A DNA stretch of 64,000 nt from positions 124,001 through 188,000 of the forward strand of contig NZ_BBYG01000017.1 in assembly GCF_001184025.1 (NCBI RefSeq), in the 5' to 3' direction. Made by a program: the position numbers and the translations under genes. Shown here one piece after another: positions 1 through 7,858 of this stretch; the stretch's first letter is position 1; each line of letters begins with the position of its first letter. The notes below the pieces were generated by a model. That model did not search any database and was not told the DNA's origin. It was given only the letters and a program-made list of their open reading frames with translations. The stretch is from Streptomyces maremycinicus (lineage in GTDB: Bacteria; Actinomycetota; Actinomycetes; Streptomycetales; Streptomycetaceae).

Positions 1-1
1 G

Positions 2-1339
2 AAGAGCGAGAAGGGCGGCGCCCGCACGGCCCTGGCCGGTCTGACCACCCGCGGCCGCTCCTTCCTGGCCGCCGGTGTCGCCGCGGCCATCTGCGCCTAC
101 GTGCTCGGACAGCCCGACCTGCTGCGGGTCGGGCTGCTGCTGGCCGCGCTGCCGCTGATCTGCGCGGCCGTCGTCTACCGCACCCGCTACCGGGTGGCCG
201 GCAGCCGCCGGCTCGCTCCCGCGCGGGTGCCCGCCGGCAGCGAGGCCCGGGTCCACTTGCGGATGGACAACGTCTCGCGGCTGCCCACCGGTCTGCTGAT
301 GCTCCAGGACCGGGTGCCGTACGTGCTCGGGCCGCGTCCCCGCTTCGTCCTGGACCGGGTCGAGGCCGGCGGCCGCCGCGAGGTGTCCTACCGGGTCCGC
401 TCCGACCTGCGCGGCCGCTACCCGCTGGGCCCGCTCCAGCTGCGCCTGAGCGATCCCTTCGGCATGTGCGAACTCACCAGGGCCTTCTCCACCTACGACA
501 CGCTGACGGTCATCCCGCGCGTGGAGCCGCTGTCCCCGGTGCGCCTGAGCGGCGAGGCCAAGGGGTACGGCGACGGGCGGCTGCGCGCGCTGGCGCTGGC
601 CGGCGAGGACGACGTGATCCCGCGCGGCTACCGCTACGGCGACGACCTGCGCCGGGTGCACTGGCGCCTGACGGCCCGCTACGGCGAGCTGATGGTGCGC
701 CGCGAGGAGCAGCCGCAGCGTTCCCGCTGCACGGTCCTGCTGGACACCCGGGGCCTCGCCTACCAGGGCGCGGGGCCCGACTCCGCCTTCGAATGGGCCG
801 TCTCGGGCGCCGCGTCCGTGCTGGTGCACATGCTGGAGCGGGGCTTCTCGGTGCGGTTGCTGACGGACACCGGCAACTCGGTGCCCGGTGAGGGCTCCGA
901 CGGGTTCGCCGGCGCGAGCCAGGAGTCGGCCGACGCGGCCGGGCTGATGATGGACACCCTCGCGGTCGTCGACCACTCCGACGGCACCGGCCTGTCCCGG
1001 GCGTACGACGTGCTGCGCGGCGGCAACGAGGGACTGCTGGTGGCCTTCCTCGGCGATCTCGACGAGGAGCAGGCGGCGGTGGCCGCGAAGATGCGCCAGC
1101 GCAGCGGAGGCGCGGTCGCCTTCCTGCTGGACGGCGACGGCCGGGGCCGTGAACCGAACGGCGCCCCCGATCCGATGAACGGGCAGGAGGAGCGGCTGCG
1201 GATGCTGCGCGAGGCGGGCTGGACGGCTTTGAGCGTGCCGCGGGGCGCTTCGCTGAACGAGCTGTGGCGTCAGGCGGACCGCGAGCGGGCGGGCGTGATG
1301 ACGGCGAGCGGGACGAACGGCGGGGAGGGACGGTCATGA
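2..1339 (+). CDS. DUF58 domain protein (5' end outside window)
   Basis: The frame is open from base 2, so the gene begins upstream of the window and the GTG at 101 is internal. The N-terminal part holds two hydrophobic segments (around bases 60-180), the usual anchor of this family. The DUF58 signature lies at about 590-710: RGYRYGDDLRRVHWRLTAR followed by a VRREEQ stretch and a beta-strand LLDTRG. The rest resembles a von Willebrand A-like fold. DUF58 proteins typically accompany a MoxR AAA+ ATPase, which would be expected just upstream, and a transglutaminase downstream, which is present and overlaps by 4 nt (ATGA). The precise function is unknown; a role at the cell envelope together with the transglutaminase is inferred. 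Confidence 0.88.
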   Translation, partial: KSEKGGARTALAGLTTRGRSFLAAGVAAAICAYVLGQPDLLRVGLLLAALPLICAAVVYRTRYRVAGSRRLAPARVPAGSEARVHLRMDNVSRLPTGLLMLQDRVPYVLGPRPRFVLDRVEAGGRREVSYRVRSDLRGRYPLGPLQLRLSDPFGMCELTRAFSTYDTLTVIPRVEPLSPVRLSGEAKGYGDGRLRALALAGEDDVIPRGYRYGDDLRRVHWRLTARYGELMVRREEQPQRSRCTVLLDTRGLAYQGAGPDSAFEWAVSGAASVLVHMLERGFSVRLLTDTGNSVPGEGSDGFAGASQESADAAGLMMDTLAVVDHSDGTGLSRAYDVLRGGNEGLLVAFLGDLDEEQAAVAAKMRQRSGGAVAFLLDGDGRGREPNGAPDPMNGQEERLRMLREAGWTALSVPRGASLNELWRQADRERAGVMTASGTNGGEGRS

Positions 1340-3849
1340 GCGGGAGGGCTCGACTGACGCTGTGCTCGGCGGCGGCGACACTGATGGCCGCGTGCGCCCT
1401 GCTGCCCCTCGTCACCCCGGCCACCTGGCTCCTCCAAGCGGTGTTCCTGCTGGCCGTCCAGTCCGGGGTGGGCGCGGCGACCCGGCGGGTGCCGCTGGCC
1501 CGGCCACTGACCGTGGTCGCCCAGGCCCTGGTCACGCTGGTCCTGCTGACCCTGATCTTCGCCCGGGAGTACGCACTCGCCGGCCTGGTCCCCGGCCCGG
1601 AGGCCTTCCGCCACTTCGGTGATCTGCTCCAGGCGGGCACCGACGACGTGGGGCGCTACGCGATCCCGGCCCCGCTGTCCGCCGGCATCCGGCTGATGGT
1701 GATCGGCGGCGTGCTGGTGATCGGGCTGGCGGTGGACACCCTGGCGGTGACCTACCGCAACGCGGCCCCGGCCGGCCTGCCGCTGCTGGCGCTGTACTCG
1801 GTCGCCGCGGGTCTGTCCGAAGGGGTCACCGACTGGCTGTGGTTCCTGGTCGCCGCGGCCGGCTATCTGATGCTGCTTCTGGCAGAGGGCCGGGAGCGGC
1901 TCTCGCAGTGGGGCCGGGTCTTCGGCGGGGCGCCACGCGGTCCGGGCGGGCAGCCCGGCCCGGTGGCCCCGGTGCGCACCGGCCGCCGCATCGGCATGGC
2001 GGCGCTGGGTGTCGCCCTCGTGGTGCCGCTCCTGCCGCTGCCCGCGATACAGGGTGGGCTGCTGGACGGGGCGGGCACCGGCGTCGGCGCGGGCAACGGC
2101 AGCGGGGGCACGATCTCCGCGGTCAACCCGCTGGTGTCGCTGCGCGACAGCCTGAACGTCGACGAGGACCGCACGGTCCTGACCCTGCGCACCACCACCA
2201 GCAACATCTCGGACCTGTACCTGCGGATCGTGTCGCTGGACGACTTCGACGGCACCACCTGGAAGCCGGCGAAGCGTCACATCATCGCCGTGCCGGACGA
2301 GTTCCCCTCGCCCACCGGTCTGGGCCAGGACGTCAAGCGCACGGAGGTCACCACCCGGATCGCGGCCGCCGCCGGTTACGGCCAGGACTGGCTGCCGATG
2401 CCGTACCCGCCCAGCAGTGTCCAGATCAAGGGCAACTGGCGGTACGAGCCGGTCGGCATGACCCTGGTCGGCGACCACGGCCAGAAGACCAACGGCAAGA
2501 CGTACCAGGTGACGAGCCTCGACGTACAGCCGACGGCGGAGCAGCTCGCTTCGGCGACCGAGGCGCCCGGCTCCGTACGGAGCACCTACACCAAGGTCCC
2601 GGACTCCCTCCCGGCGGTGGTGGCACAGCAGGCCAGGGAGGTCACCAAGGGCGCCGCCGGCGACTACGAGAAGGCCGTCGCGCTCCAGGACTACTTCGCG
2701 GTGACGGGCGGCTTCGAGTACGACACCGAGGTCGAGGTCGGCAGCGGCCCCAACGCGATCGCCCGCTTCCTGAAGGACAAGCAGGGCTTCTGCGTCCACT
2801 TCTCGTTCGCGATGGCCGCGATGGCCCGCACGCTGGGCATACCGGCACGGGTCGCGGTGGGCTTCGCGCCGGGTTCCCCGCAGGCGGACGGTTCGGTGGC
2901 GATCGGCCTGAAGGACGCGCACGCCTGGCCGGAGCTCTACTTCGAGGGCGTCGGCTGGACCCGTTTCGAGCCGACCCCGACCCGTGGCACGACGCCCACG
3001 TACACGCTGCCGGACAGTTCTGGCGAAACCGTGCCCGACCTGCCGCAGGCCTCGCGCTCGGCGGACGCCGCGCCTTCGACCGAGCCCTCGGCGAGCACCA
3101 GCTGCTCGGCCCAGGACAAGAAGATCGAGGGCTGCGCGGCCGCGCTGCCGCTGGACCCGACGGAGCAGGACGGCGCCGGCACCCCCTGGTACACGATCGC
3201 CGGGTGGACGCTGCTGGGGGCGGCGGGCCTGGCCCTGCCGCTGCTGCCGATGCTGTGGCGGCTCAGACGGCGTTCGGTGCGGCTGGCGTCCGCCCAGCAC
3301 TCCGCGTCCGCGCCCGCCGGGACGCCCCCGGGGCCGGGCAAGGCGGGCGGAGGCGGCCGGCGGCCGGGCGATCCCGTCCCCGCCGTCCTGCTGGACGTAC
3401 CGCCGCAGGAGGCGGGTGCGGCGGCCGTCGGGCATGTGCTGGCGGTGTGGCGTGAGCTCACCGACACGGCCTGGGACTACGGCATCGAGCCGGACGACGC
3501 GCTGACCCCGCGGCGGGCCGCGGCCCGGATCATCCGGATCGGCGAGCTGGACGAGACGGTGGGCCGTTCGGTGCACCGGGTCGCCGGCGCCGTGGAGCAG
3601 GTGCTGTTCGCCCCGGAGCCGAGGGCGGAGACCGGCCTGGCCGACGATGTGCGCAAGGTACGGGGAGCGCTGCGCGAGCGCGTCAGCTGGACCACGCGTG
3701 TACGGGCGGTCGTGGCGCCGCGTTCGGCCATCCGCGCGATCTGGGACCTCAACGACCGCTGGACGGCCCTCAAGGCGTCCTGGGCGGCCCGTCTGGCCAG
3801 CCTCGTGCGGCGCCCGTCCGGGCAACAGGGTCAGCAGCAGGGCGGCTGA
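1336..3849 (+). CDS. transglutaminase-like membrane protein (DUF3488 plus transglutaminase core)
   Basis: 837 residues. The ATG at 1336 overlaps the stop of the DUF58 gene, which fixes the start. Residues 1-210 contain about six membrane helices (DUF3488). A large extracytoplasmic region follows with the transglutaminase core: Cys in GFCVHFSFA near residue 486 and His in DAHAWPELYF near residue 529, then a GWTRFEPTP strand. One more helix lies near residue 620 (WYTIAGWTLLGAAGLALPLL), and the C-terminal part contains a DUF4129-like cytoplasmic region. Such proteins may crosslink or cleave peptides at the cell surface; the substrate is unknown. It forms an operon with the DUF58 gene and probably an upstream moxR. 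The last residues are Q/G rich. Confidence 0.9.
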   Translation: MSGRARLTLCSAAATLMAACALLPLVTPATWLLQAVFLLAVQSGVGAATRRVPLARPLTVVAQALVTLVLLTLIFAREYALAGLVPGPEAFRHFGDLLQAGTDDVGRYAIPAPLSAGIRLMVIGGVLVIGLAVDTLAVTYRNAAPAGLPLLALYSVAAGLSEGVTDWLWFLVAAAGYLMLLLAEGRERLSQWGRVFGGAPRGPGGQPGPVAPVRTGRRIGMAALGVALVVPLLPLPAIQGGLLDGAGTGVGAGNGSGGTISAVNPLVSLRDSLNVDEDRTVLTLRTTTSNISDLYLRIVSLDDFDGTTWKPAKRHIIAVPDEFPSPTGLGQDVKRTEVTTRIAAAAGYGQDWLPMPYPPSSVQIKGNWRYEPVGMTLVGDHGQKTNGKTYQVTSLDVQPTAEQLASATEAPGSVRSTYTKVPDSLPAVVAQQAREVTKGAAGDYEKAVALQDYFAVTGGFEYDTEVEVGSGPNAIARFLKDKQGFCVHFSFAMAAMARTLGIPARVAVGFAPGSPQADGSVAIGLKDAHAWPELYFEGVGWTRFEPTPTRGTTPTYTLPDSSGETVPDLPQASRSADAAPSTEPSASTSCSAQDKKIEGCAAALPLDPTEQDGAGTPWYTIAGWTLLGAAGLALPLLPMLWRLRRRSVRLASAQHSASAPAGTPPGPGKAGGGGRRPGDPVPAVLLDVPPQEAGAAAVGHVLAVWRELTDTAWDYGIEPDDALTPRRAAARIIRIGELDETVGRSVHRVAGAVEQVLFAPEPRAETGLADDVRKVRGALRERVSWTTRVRAVVAPRSAIRAIWDLNDRWTALKASWAARLASLVRRPSGQQGQQQGG

Positions 3850-3939
3850 CGAAGGGCCGGGGCCGGGCCGGGTTCCAGGCGGAGCCGAGCCCGGCCCGAG
3901 CCGATCCTGAGCGGAGACCGAGCACAGGCCGGGCCCAGG

Positions 3940-4150
3940 GCGGGCCCGGGCGCGGGGCGAGCACGGACGCGGGGCGAGCACGGGCCCGGGCCGCAGAGCG
4001 AGCGCGGCGCCCGGGCGCGGGGCGGTCCCGGACGCAGGGCGAGCGCGCGGCCCGGGCGCTTGGCGGGCCCGGGCCCGGGCGCGGGGTGGACGCAGGGCGA
4101 GCGCAGGCGCAGGGCGAGCGCGCGGCCCGGGCGCAGGGCGGGCGCGGGGC
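3940..4150. repeat. degenerate GC-rich minisatellite
   Basis: Words such as GGGCGAGCGC, GGCCCGGGCGC and GACGCAGGGCGAGCGC recur with irregular 10-30 bp periods. The stretch is almost free of T and of long unique sequence. It lies in an intergenic space just before a strong hairpin. Confidence 0.75.
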
Positions 4151-4269
4151 GAGCCGGTGGGTCGGGCAGCCGTCGTGCGGCCGCGTGAGGGGGGCCGCCG
4201 TGCGAGGGGGCCGCAGGTGCCCCGCGCAGGCGGGGAAGGTGCGGCGGTGCGGCGGTGACGGCATGACTC

Positions 4270-4303
4270 GAGGGGCGACCACCCGGCCGGGTGGTCGCCC
4301 CTC
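4270..4303. terminator. bidirectional terminator hairpin
   Basis: A perfect 17+17 bp inverted repeat (GAGGGGCGACCACCCGG and its complement) sits between the convergent DUF58/transglutaminase operon and the DUF3040 gene. On the plus strand it is followed by AACGTTTCTTC, a weak T-rich tail. The position fits a two-way terminator. Confidence 0.8.
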
Positions 4304-4346
4304 AACGTTTCTTCAGCATGGGGTGCATGCGGGGGGAACCGCGGTG

Positions 4347-4760
4347 TCAGTGACCGCCCTGCTCGTCACGGCGGCGCTGCCAGCGCTGCTCGATCCGGTC
4401 CATCATGGAGCGCTTCTGCCGACCCTGACCACGACCGCGCGCGGTGCCCGGGGCTCCCGCGGCTCCGGCCGCGGGTTGCTCACCCGGCTTGGGAGCCTTG
4501 CGCCAGCCGGTCACGGCGAGAACCGCGCAGCCCAGCATGACGAGGAAGCCCACCACGCTCAGCCAGACCTGCTTGGCGACCATACCGGCCATGAGGAGCG
4601 CGATACCCACGAGGAAGCCCACGACCGCCTGGTAGACCCGCCGCCGGGTGTACGTACGCAGCCCGCTTCCCTCGAGCGCCGACGCGAACTTGGGATCTTC
4701 GGCGTACAGCGCTCGCTCCATCTGCTCGAGCATGCGCTGCTCGTGCTCCGAGAGCGGCAC
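4347..4760 (-). CDS. DUF3040 small membrane protein
   Basis: 137 residues. The GTG start at 4760 is preceded by a GAGGAGG ribosome site. The N-terminus MPLSEHEQRMLEQMERAL is the hallmark of DUF3040, an actinobacterial family. Two adjacent membrane helices (about residues 42-60 and 65-84) follow, then a basic Gly/Pro/Gln-rich cytoplasmic tail ending in an RIEQRWQRRRDEQ helix. In Streptomyces this gene neighbours the division and cell-wall cluster, which suggests, but does not prove, a role in growth or septation. It is transcribed away from the methyltransferase upstream, with 276 bp between that may hold its own promoter. Confidence 0.88.
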   Translation of the reverse strand: MPLSEHEQRMLEQMERALYAEDPKFASALEGSGLRTYTRRRVYQAVVGFLVGIALLMAGMVAKQVWLSVVGFLVMLGCAVLAVTGWRKAPKPGEQPAAGAAGAPGTARGRGQGRQKRSMMDRIEQRWQRRRDEQGGH

Positions 4761-5036
4761 GGAGTCCTCCTCATCGTGCAGTCGCCGGGGCGACCCGGGG
4801 GGTCCCTTCAGGATAGGCAGGGAATCGCCCCCGTGAAACCCGCCCCTCTACGCCAATTGGCCAACCGGAGCCCGCCATGGACGTCTCGGCCCGCTGAGGT
4901 GTCCATTCCCCAGGAGCCGACCCGTCATGCCGGGCGGTCTCCCTCGATCATACGGCGCACCGCGCCCGAACGGGGGGCCTGTGGCGTACTCCATGCGCGG
5001 CCAAGGCCCTGATCAGCGGTGCGTCTCAGGTGCCGC

Positions 5037-5864
5037 TCAGGCCCCGTCGGCCCCTCGCGTCTCCCCCAGCACGTGAAGCTGGGTCGCCACGGAGTGGAAG
5101 GCGGCGAGTTCGGCGGCGGCCTCCTCGAGCTTGAGCAGGGCCTCCATCGCGCCGGGCTCGGTGTCCACGAGCACACCGGGGACGAGGTCGGCGAAGACCC
5201 GTACGCCGTGCACCGACCCGACGCGCAGCCCCGCGCCCTCGACCAGCGTGGTGAGCTGCTCGGCGGTGAAACGGCGCGGCACGGGGTCGCCCTCGCCCCA
5301 GCGGCCGTCCGGGCCGGTGAGCGCCTGCCGGGCCTCCTTGAAGCGGCCGGCCAGGGCGCGCGCCAGCACGGCCCCGCCGAGACCGGCGGCGAGCAGGCTG
5401 AGGACGCCCTCGGAGCGCAGCGCGGCCACCGCGTTGCGGACACCCTCGGCCGGGTCGTCCACGTACTCCAGGACTCCGTGGCACAGGACCGCGTCGTAGC
5501 CGCCGCGCTCGACCACGTCGAAGAGTCCGTGGGCGTCGCCCTGGACGCCCTTCACGCGATCGGCGACGCCGGCCTCGGCGGTCCGGCGCTCCAGGGCGAA
5601 CAGGGCGTTGGGGCTGGGGTCGACGACGGTGACCCGGTGTCCGAGGAGGGCGACGGGCACCGCGAAGTTGCCGCTGCCGCCACCGGTGTCGAGGACGTCG
5701 AGCGACTCACGCCCGGTCGCCTTGACCCGGCGCTCCAGGGCGTCCTGGAGGACCTCCCAGACCACGGCCGTGCGCAGGGCGGCGCGGGGCCGAGGGGGGT
5801 CGGAGCGTAGCGGCGTCGGGTGCGGGCTGGGGTGGGAGGCGGGCGGGCGCATCGGGTCCGACAC
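5037..5864 (-). CDS. class I SAM-dependent methyltransferase
   Basis: 275 residues. GTG start at 5864 with GAGGAGT about 9 nt upstream. Motif I is LDVLDTGGGSGNFAVPVALLG (near residue 60), followed by the acidic VDPSP strand, a GDAHGLFDV motif and a CHGVLEYVDD motif. This is the UbiG/CmoA-like Rossmann fold. The C-terminal half (PRRFTAEQLTTLVEGAGLRVGSVHGVRVFADL) looks like the cap found in small-molecule or lipid methyltransferases. The substrate cannot be read from the sequence. The first 25 residues are Pro/Ser rich and probably disordered. Confidence 0.88.
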   Translation of the reverse strand: MSDPMRPPASHPSPHPTPLRSDPPRPRAALRTAVVWEVLQDALERRVKATGRESLDVLDTGGGSGNFAVPVALLGHRVTVVDPSPNALFALERRTAEAGVADRVKGVQGDAHGLFDVVERGGYDAVLCHGVLEYVDDPAEGVRNAVAALRSEGVLSLLAAGLGGAVLARALAGRFKEARQALTGPDGRWGEGDPVPRRFTAEQLTTLVEGAGLRVGSVHGVRVFADLVPGVLVDTEPGAMEALLKLEEAAAELAAFHSVATQLHVLGETRGADGA

Positions 5865-6066
5865 GGCAGTTGACTCCTCGGCGCGGCACCGCCTCTTGCG
5901 CGGCGGAGCGAACGGGCTGCCCTCCCGGCCCGGTCCGACCCGGCCCGGGAACGAGCGGGGCCGGGTGGACGGAGGGAAGGCTTCAGGCGTCTTCCACCCT
6001 ATTGCCTCCGGATCGCCTCCGGCGCCTTCGCCCGGTCACGGTGACGGGCCCCGACGGCGGCGCACG

Positions 6067-6630
6067 TCAGCCCGCGTCCGGCAGTTCGCGCCCGGTACCG
6101 GAGCCGCCCCGGTCGTCCTCCTCCTGGCGCGGCTGCGGAAGCACCGGCTGGAGCACCAGCATCCGCTCGACGAGGCGCAGGAACATCGCCACGTCGCGGA
6201 TCAGGTCGTCGGCGTCCCGGCGGGTGGCCGCGCCCTGGATGCCCGCCTCGGCCCGGGCGCGGCGGCGGGCCCCGGAGGCGAACAGCGCGCTCCACTCGGT
6301 GAGTTCGGGCGCTATCTCGGGGAGCACTTCCCAGGCGCTCCGGATGCGGGCCCGCCGCCGCGGGGAGGGTTCCGGGCGGCCCCGGGCGGCGAGCACGGCC
6401 GCCGCGGTGCGCAGGGCCGCCAGATGGGCAAGGGCGTAGCGCTCGTTCGCGGTTTCGAGGACGGCCGCCTCGTCCAGCCCGGCGCGTGCCTGGGCGAGCA
6501 GGTCGAGGGCGGCGGGCGGGGCCGTGGTGCGCCGCAGCACGGGGTGTACGTCGCTCGCCGGGCCGTTCAGTGAGGGGGCAGGGCCGGTGGCGCGGCGCCG
6601 GTTTGCGGCGGCTGCGTGGTAGGTGGCCAT
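6067..6630 (-). CDS. SAV_6107-type HEPN domain protein
   Basis: 187 residues. The ATG at 6630 with AGGAGG 7 nt upstream marks the start; the frame runs open further upstream but without support. The mostly alpha-helical core (about residues 40-150) matches my recollection of the SAV_6107-like HEPN family, named after a Streptomyces protein at this locus. It carries ERYALAHLAALR, an R-X4-H motif like the catalytic motif of HEPN ribonucleases. The C-terminus is acidic and Gly rich. No nucleotidyltransferase partner is adjacent, so it is not an obvious MNT/HEPN toxin pair. It is divergent from the ABC/YhgE/TetR cassette across 172 bp. Function unknown. Confidence 0.8.
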   Translation of the reverse strand: MATYHAAAANRRRATGPAPSLNGPASDVHPVLRRTTAPPAALDLLAQARAGLDEAAVLETANERYALAHLAALRTAAAVLAARGRPEPSPRRRARIRSAWEVLPEIAPELTEWSALFASGARRRARAEAGIQGAATRRDADDLIRDVAMFLRLVERMLVLQPVLPQPRQEEDDRGGSGTGRELPDAG

Positions 6631-6763
6631 GACGAACCTCCTGTCGTCTGTGTGACGGCACGCCCGATACGGGTTGCCGTATGTGCCCATCGTGGGGTAT
6701 GGCACTGACAATCCGTTCTGACCTGGGCTTTTGCTTCGATCGAAGGTTCGGGTTAGTTTTTGC

Positions 6764-6777
6764 ACTGACCAGTCAGT
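6764..6777. promoter_or_regulatory. candidate TetR operator ACTGACCAGTCAGT
   Basis: Inverted repeat ACTGAC-CA-GTCAGT, 26 bp before the ABC gene start and just downstream of a possible -10 (TAGTTT, 6756-6761). The cassette ends in a tetR gene, so autoregulation is likely. A half-site CACTGAC also occurs at 6703-6709. A 13/14 identical copy lies at 39802-39815. Confidence 0.65.
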
Positions 6778-6802
6778 TCAAGTAACCGCATCAGGGGGAC
6801 CT

Positions 6803-7858
6803 GTGGACGGAGTCGGTGTCACCGCCGACGGCTTCGGGCTCCGGGGCCCTCGCGGATGGGCGTTCCGGGGCGTCGGCGTCGACGCGGAACCGGGTTCGCT
6901 GATCGCCGTCGAGGGGCCGTCCGGTTCGGGCCGGACCAGCCTGCTGCTCGCCCTCACCGGCCGGATGAAGGCCACCGAGGGGACGGCGACCGTCGGCGGG
7001 GCACGGCTGCCGAAGCACCTGTCGGCCGTACGGCGGGTCGCCGCGCTCGCGCACGTCGCGGGCGTCACCGACCTCGAACCGGCCCTGACCGTCGGGGAGC
7101 ACCTGCGCGAACGGGCGCTGCTGGAGCGGCGGTTCGGCGGCCCCGTACGGGAGTTGCTGCGGTCCCGCGCATCGCGGGCGGCCGAGGTGGGGCTGCGGAT
7201 CGACACCGCGCTCGCCGCCGCCGGACTCGACCGGGAGGCGCTGCCCAAGGGCTCACGGACCGCCGTCCGCGATCTGGAACGCCTGGAAGCGCTGCGGCTG
7301 TCCGTGGCGCTGGCGCTCATCGGACGTCCCCGGCTGCTCGCTGTCGACGACATCGACCTGAAGCTGACGGAGGCCGAACGCGAGGAGGTCTGGGCGCTGC
7401 TCAGGTCCCTCGCCGCGGCGGGGACGACCGTCCTCGCGGTGTGCGGCGAGGCGCCCGAGGGGACGATCGCGGTCTCCACGGGCCGGCGGACCACCCCGCC
7501 CGACCGGGAGACGCCGACCGAGGCCCGCGACCGGAAGACCGCGACCGACTCCCCCGACGACGCGGCCGAGGCCGCCGGCTCCGAGCAGGGGACCGAGGCC
7601 GCGACCGAGGCCGAGCATGGGGACGGGACCGAGCAGGGGACCGAGACCGGAGCCGAGCGGGGGCCCGAGGCCGGGGAGCAGCAGGGGCCCGAGGCCGGAG
7701 CCCAGCGGGAGACCCAGGCCGGGGAGCAGCAGGGGCCCGAGGCCGGAGCCCAGCGGGAGACCGAGGCCGGGGAGCAGCAGGGGCCCGAGGCCGTCGGGGA
7801 CGAGCAGGAACGAGAAGAGGAGAAGGCGGATGCGATCGCCGAGTCTGGCCGCGCTTGA
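6803..7858 (+). CDS. degenerate ABC transporter ATP-binding protein
   Basis: 351 residues. GTG start at 6803 with AGGGGG upstream. The N-terminal 220 residues have an ABC ATPase fold: Walker A EGPSGSGRTSLLLAL and a Walker B-like strand PRLLAVDDIDLKL. Key residues differ from active ABC ATPases: the Walker A Lys is Arg, no LSGGQ signature is visible (the region reads VRDLERLEALRLSVALAL), and the residue after the Walker B Asp is Asp instead of Glu. The C-terminal third is a low-complexity Glu/Gln/Gly/Ala tail with 16-residue repeats. It overlaps the YhgE-type gene by 29 nt, so the two are translationally linked. It may be a weak or regulatory ATPase. Confidence 0.82.
   Translation: MDGVGVTADGFGLRGPRGWAFRGVGVDAEPGSLIAVEGPSGSGRTSLLLALTGRMKATEGTATVGGARLPKHLSAVRRVAALAHVAGVTDLEPALTVGEHLRERALLERRFGGPVRELLRSRASRAAEVGLRIDTALAAAGLDREALPKGSRTAVRDLERLEALRLSVALALIGRPRLLAVDDIDLKLTEAEREEVWALLRSLAAAGTTVLAVCGEAPEGTIAVSTGRRTTPPDRETPTEARDRKTATDSPDDAAEAAGSEQGTEAATEAEHGDGTEQGTETGAERGPEAGEQQGPEAGAQRETQAGEQQGPEAGAQRETEAGEQQGPEAVGDEQEREEEKADAIAESGRA
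7670..7792 (+). repeat. 48-bp in-frame tandem repeat (2.6 copies)
   Basis: Units at 7670-7717, 7718-7765 and a partial at 7766-7792 encode AGEQQGPEAGAQRETQ/E in the C-terminal tail of the ABC protein. The near identity of the copies points to recent slippage or unequal crossover. Confidence 0.9.

Larger units (their letters stand above)
3850..4346. other. 497-bp gene-free stretch: degenerate GC repeat and hairpin
   Basis: I see no credible gene on either strand between the transglutaminase and the convergent DUF3040 gene. The stretch holds a degenerate repeat array (about 3940-4150) and a perfect 17-bp inverted repeat (4270-4303). The open frames here are consequences of the near absence of A and T. 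Confidence 0.75.

Noticed and set aside
1264..1335. Earlier in-frame start for the transglutaminase gene
   Set aside because: It would overlap the DUF58 gene by 76 nt and lacks a ribosome site; the ATGA overlap at 1336 is the usual arrangement.
101..1339. GTG at 101 as start of the DUF58 gene
   Set aside because: The frame is open to base 2 with family-like sequence (LTTRGRSFLAAGVAAAICAYVLG) upstream of this GTG, so the true start is outside the window.
3770..4282. Long Arg/Pro/Ala-rich open frame on the minus strand in the GC repeat
   Set aside because: Composition follows the repeat, there is no ribosome site or family resemblance, and it overlaps the end of a real gene.
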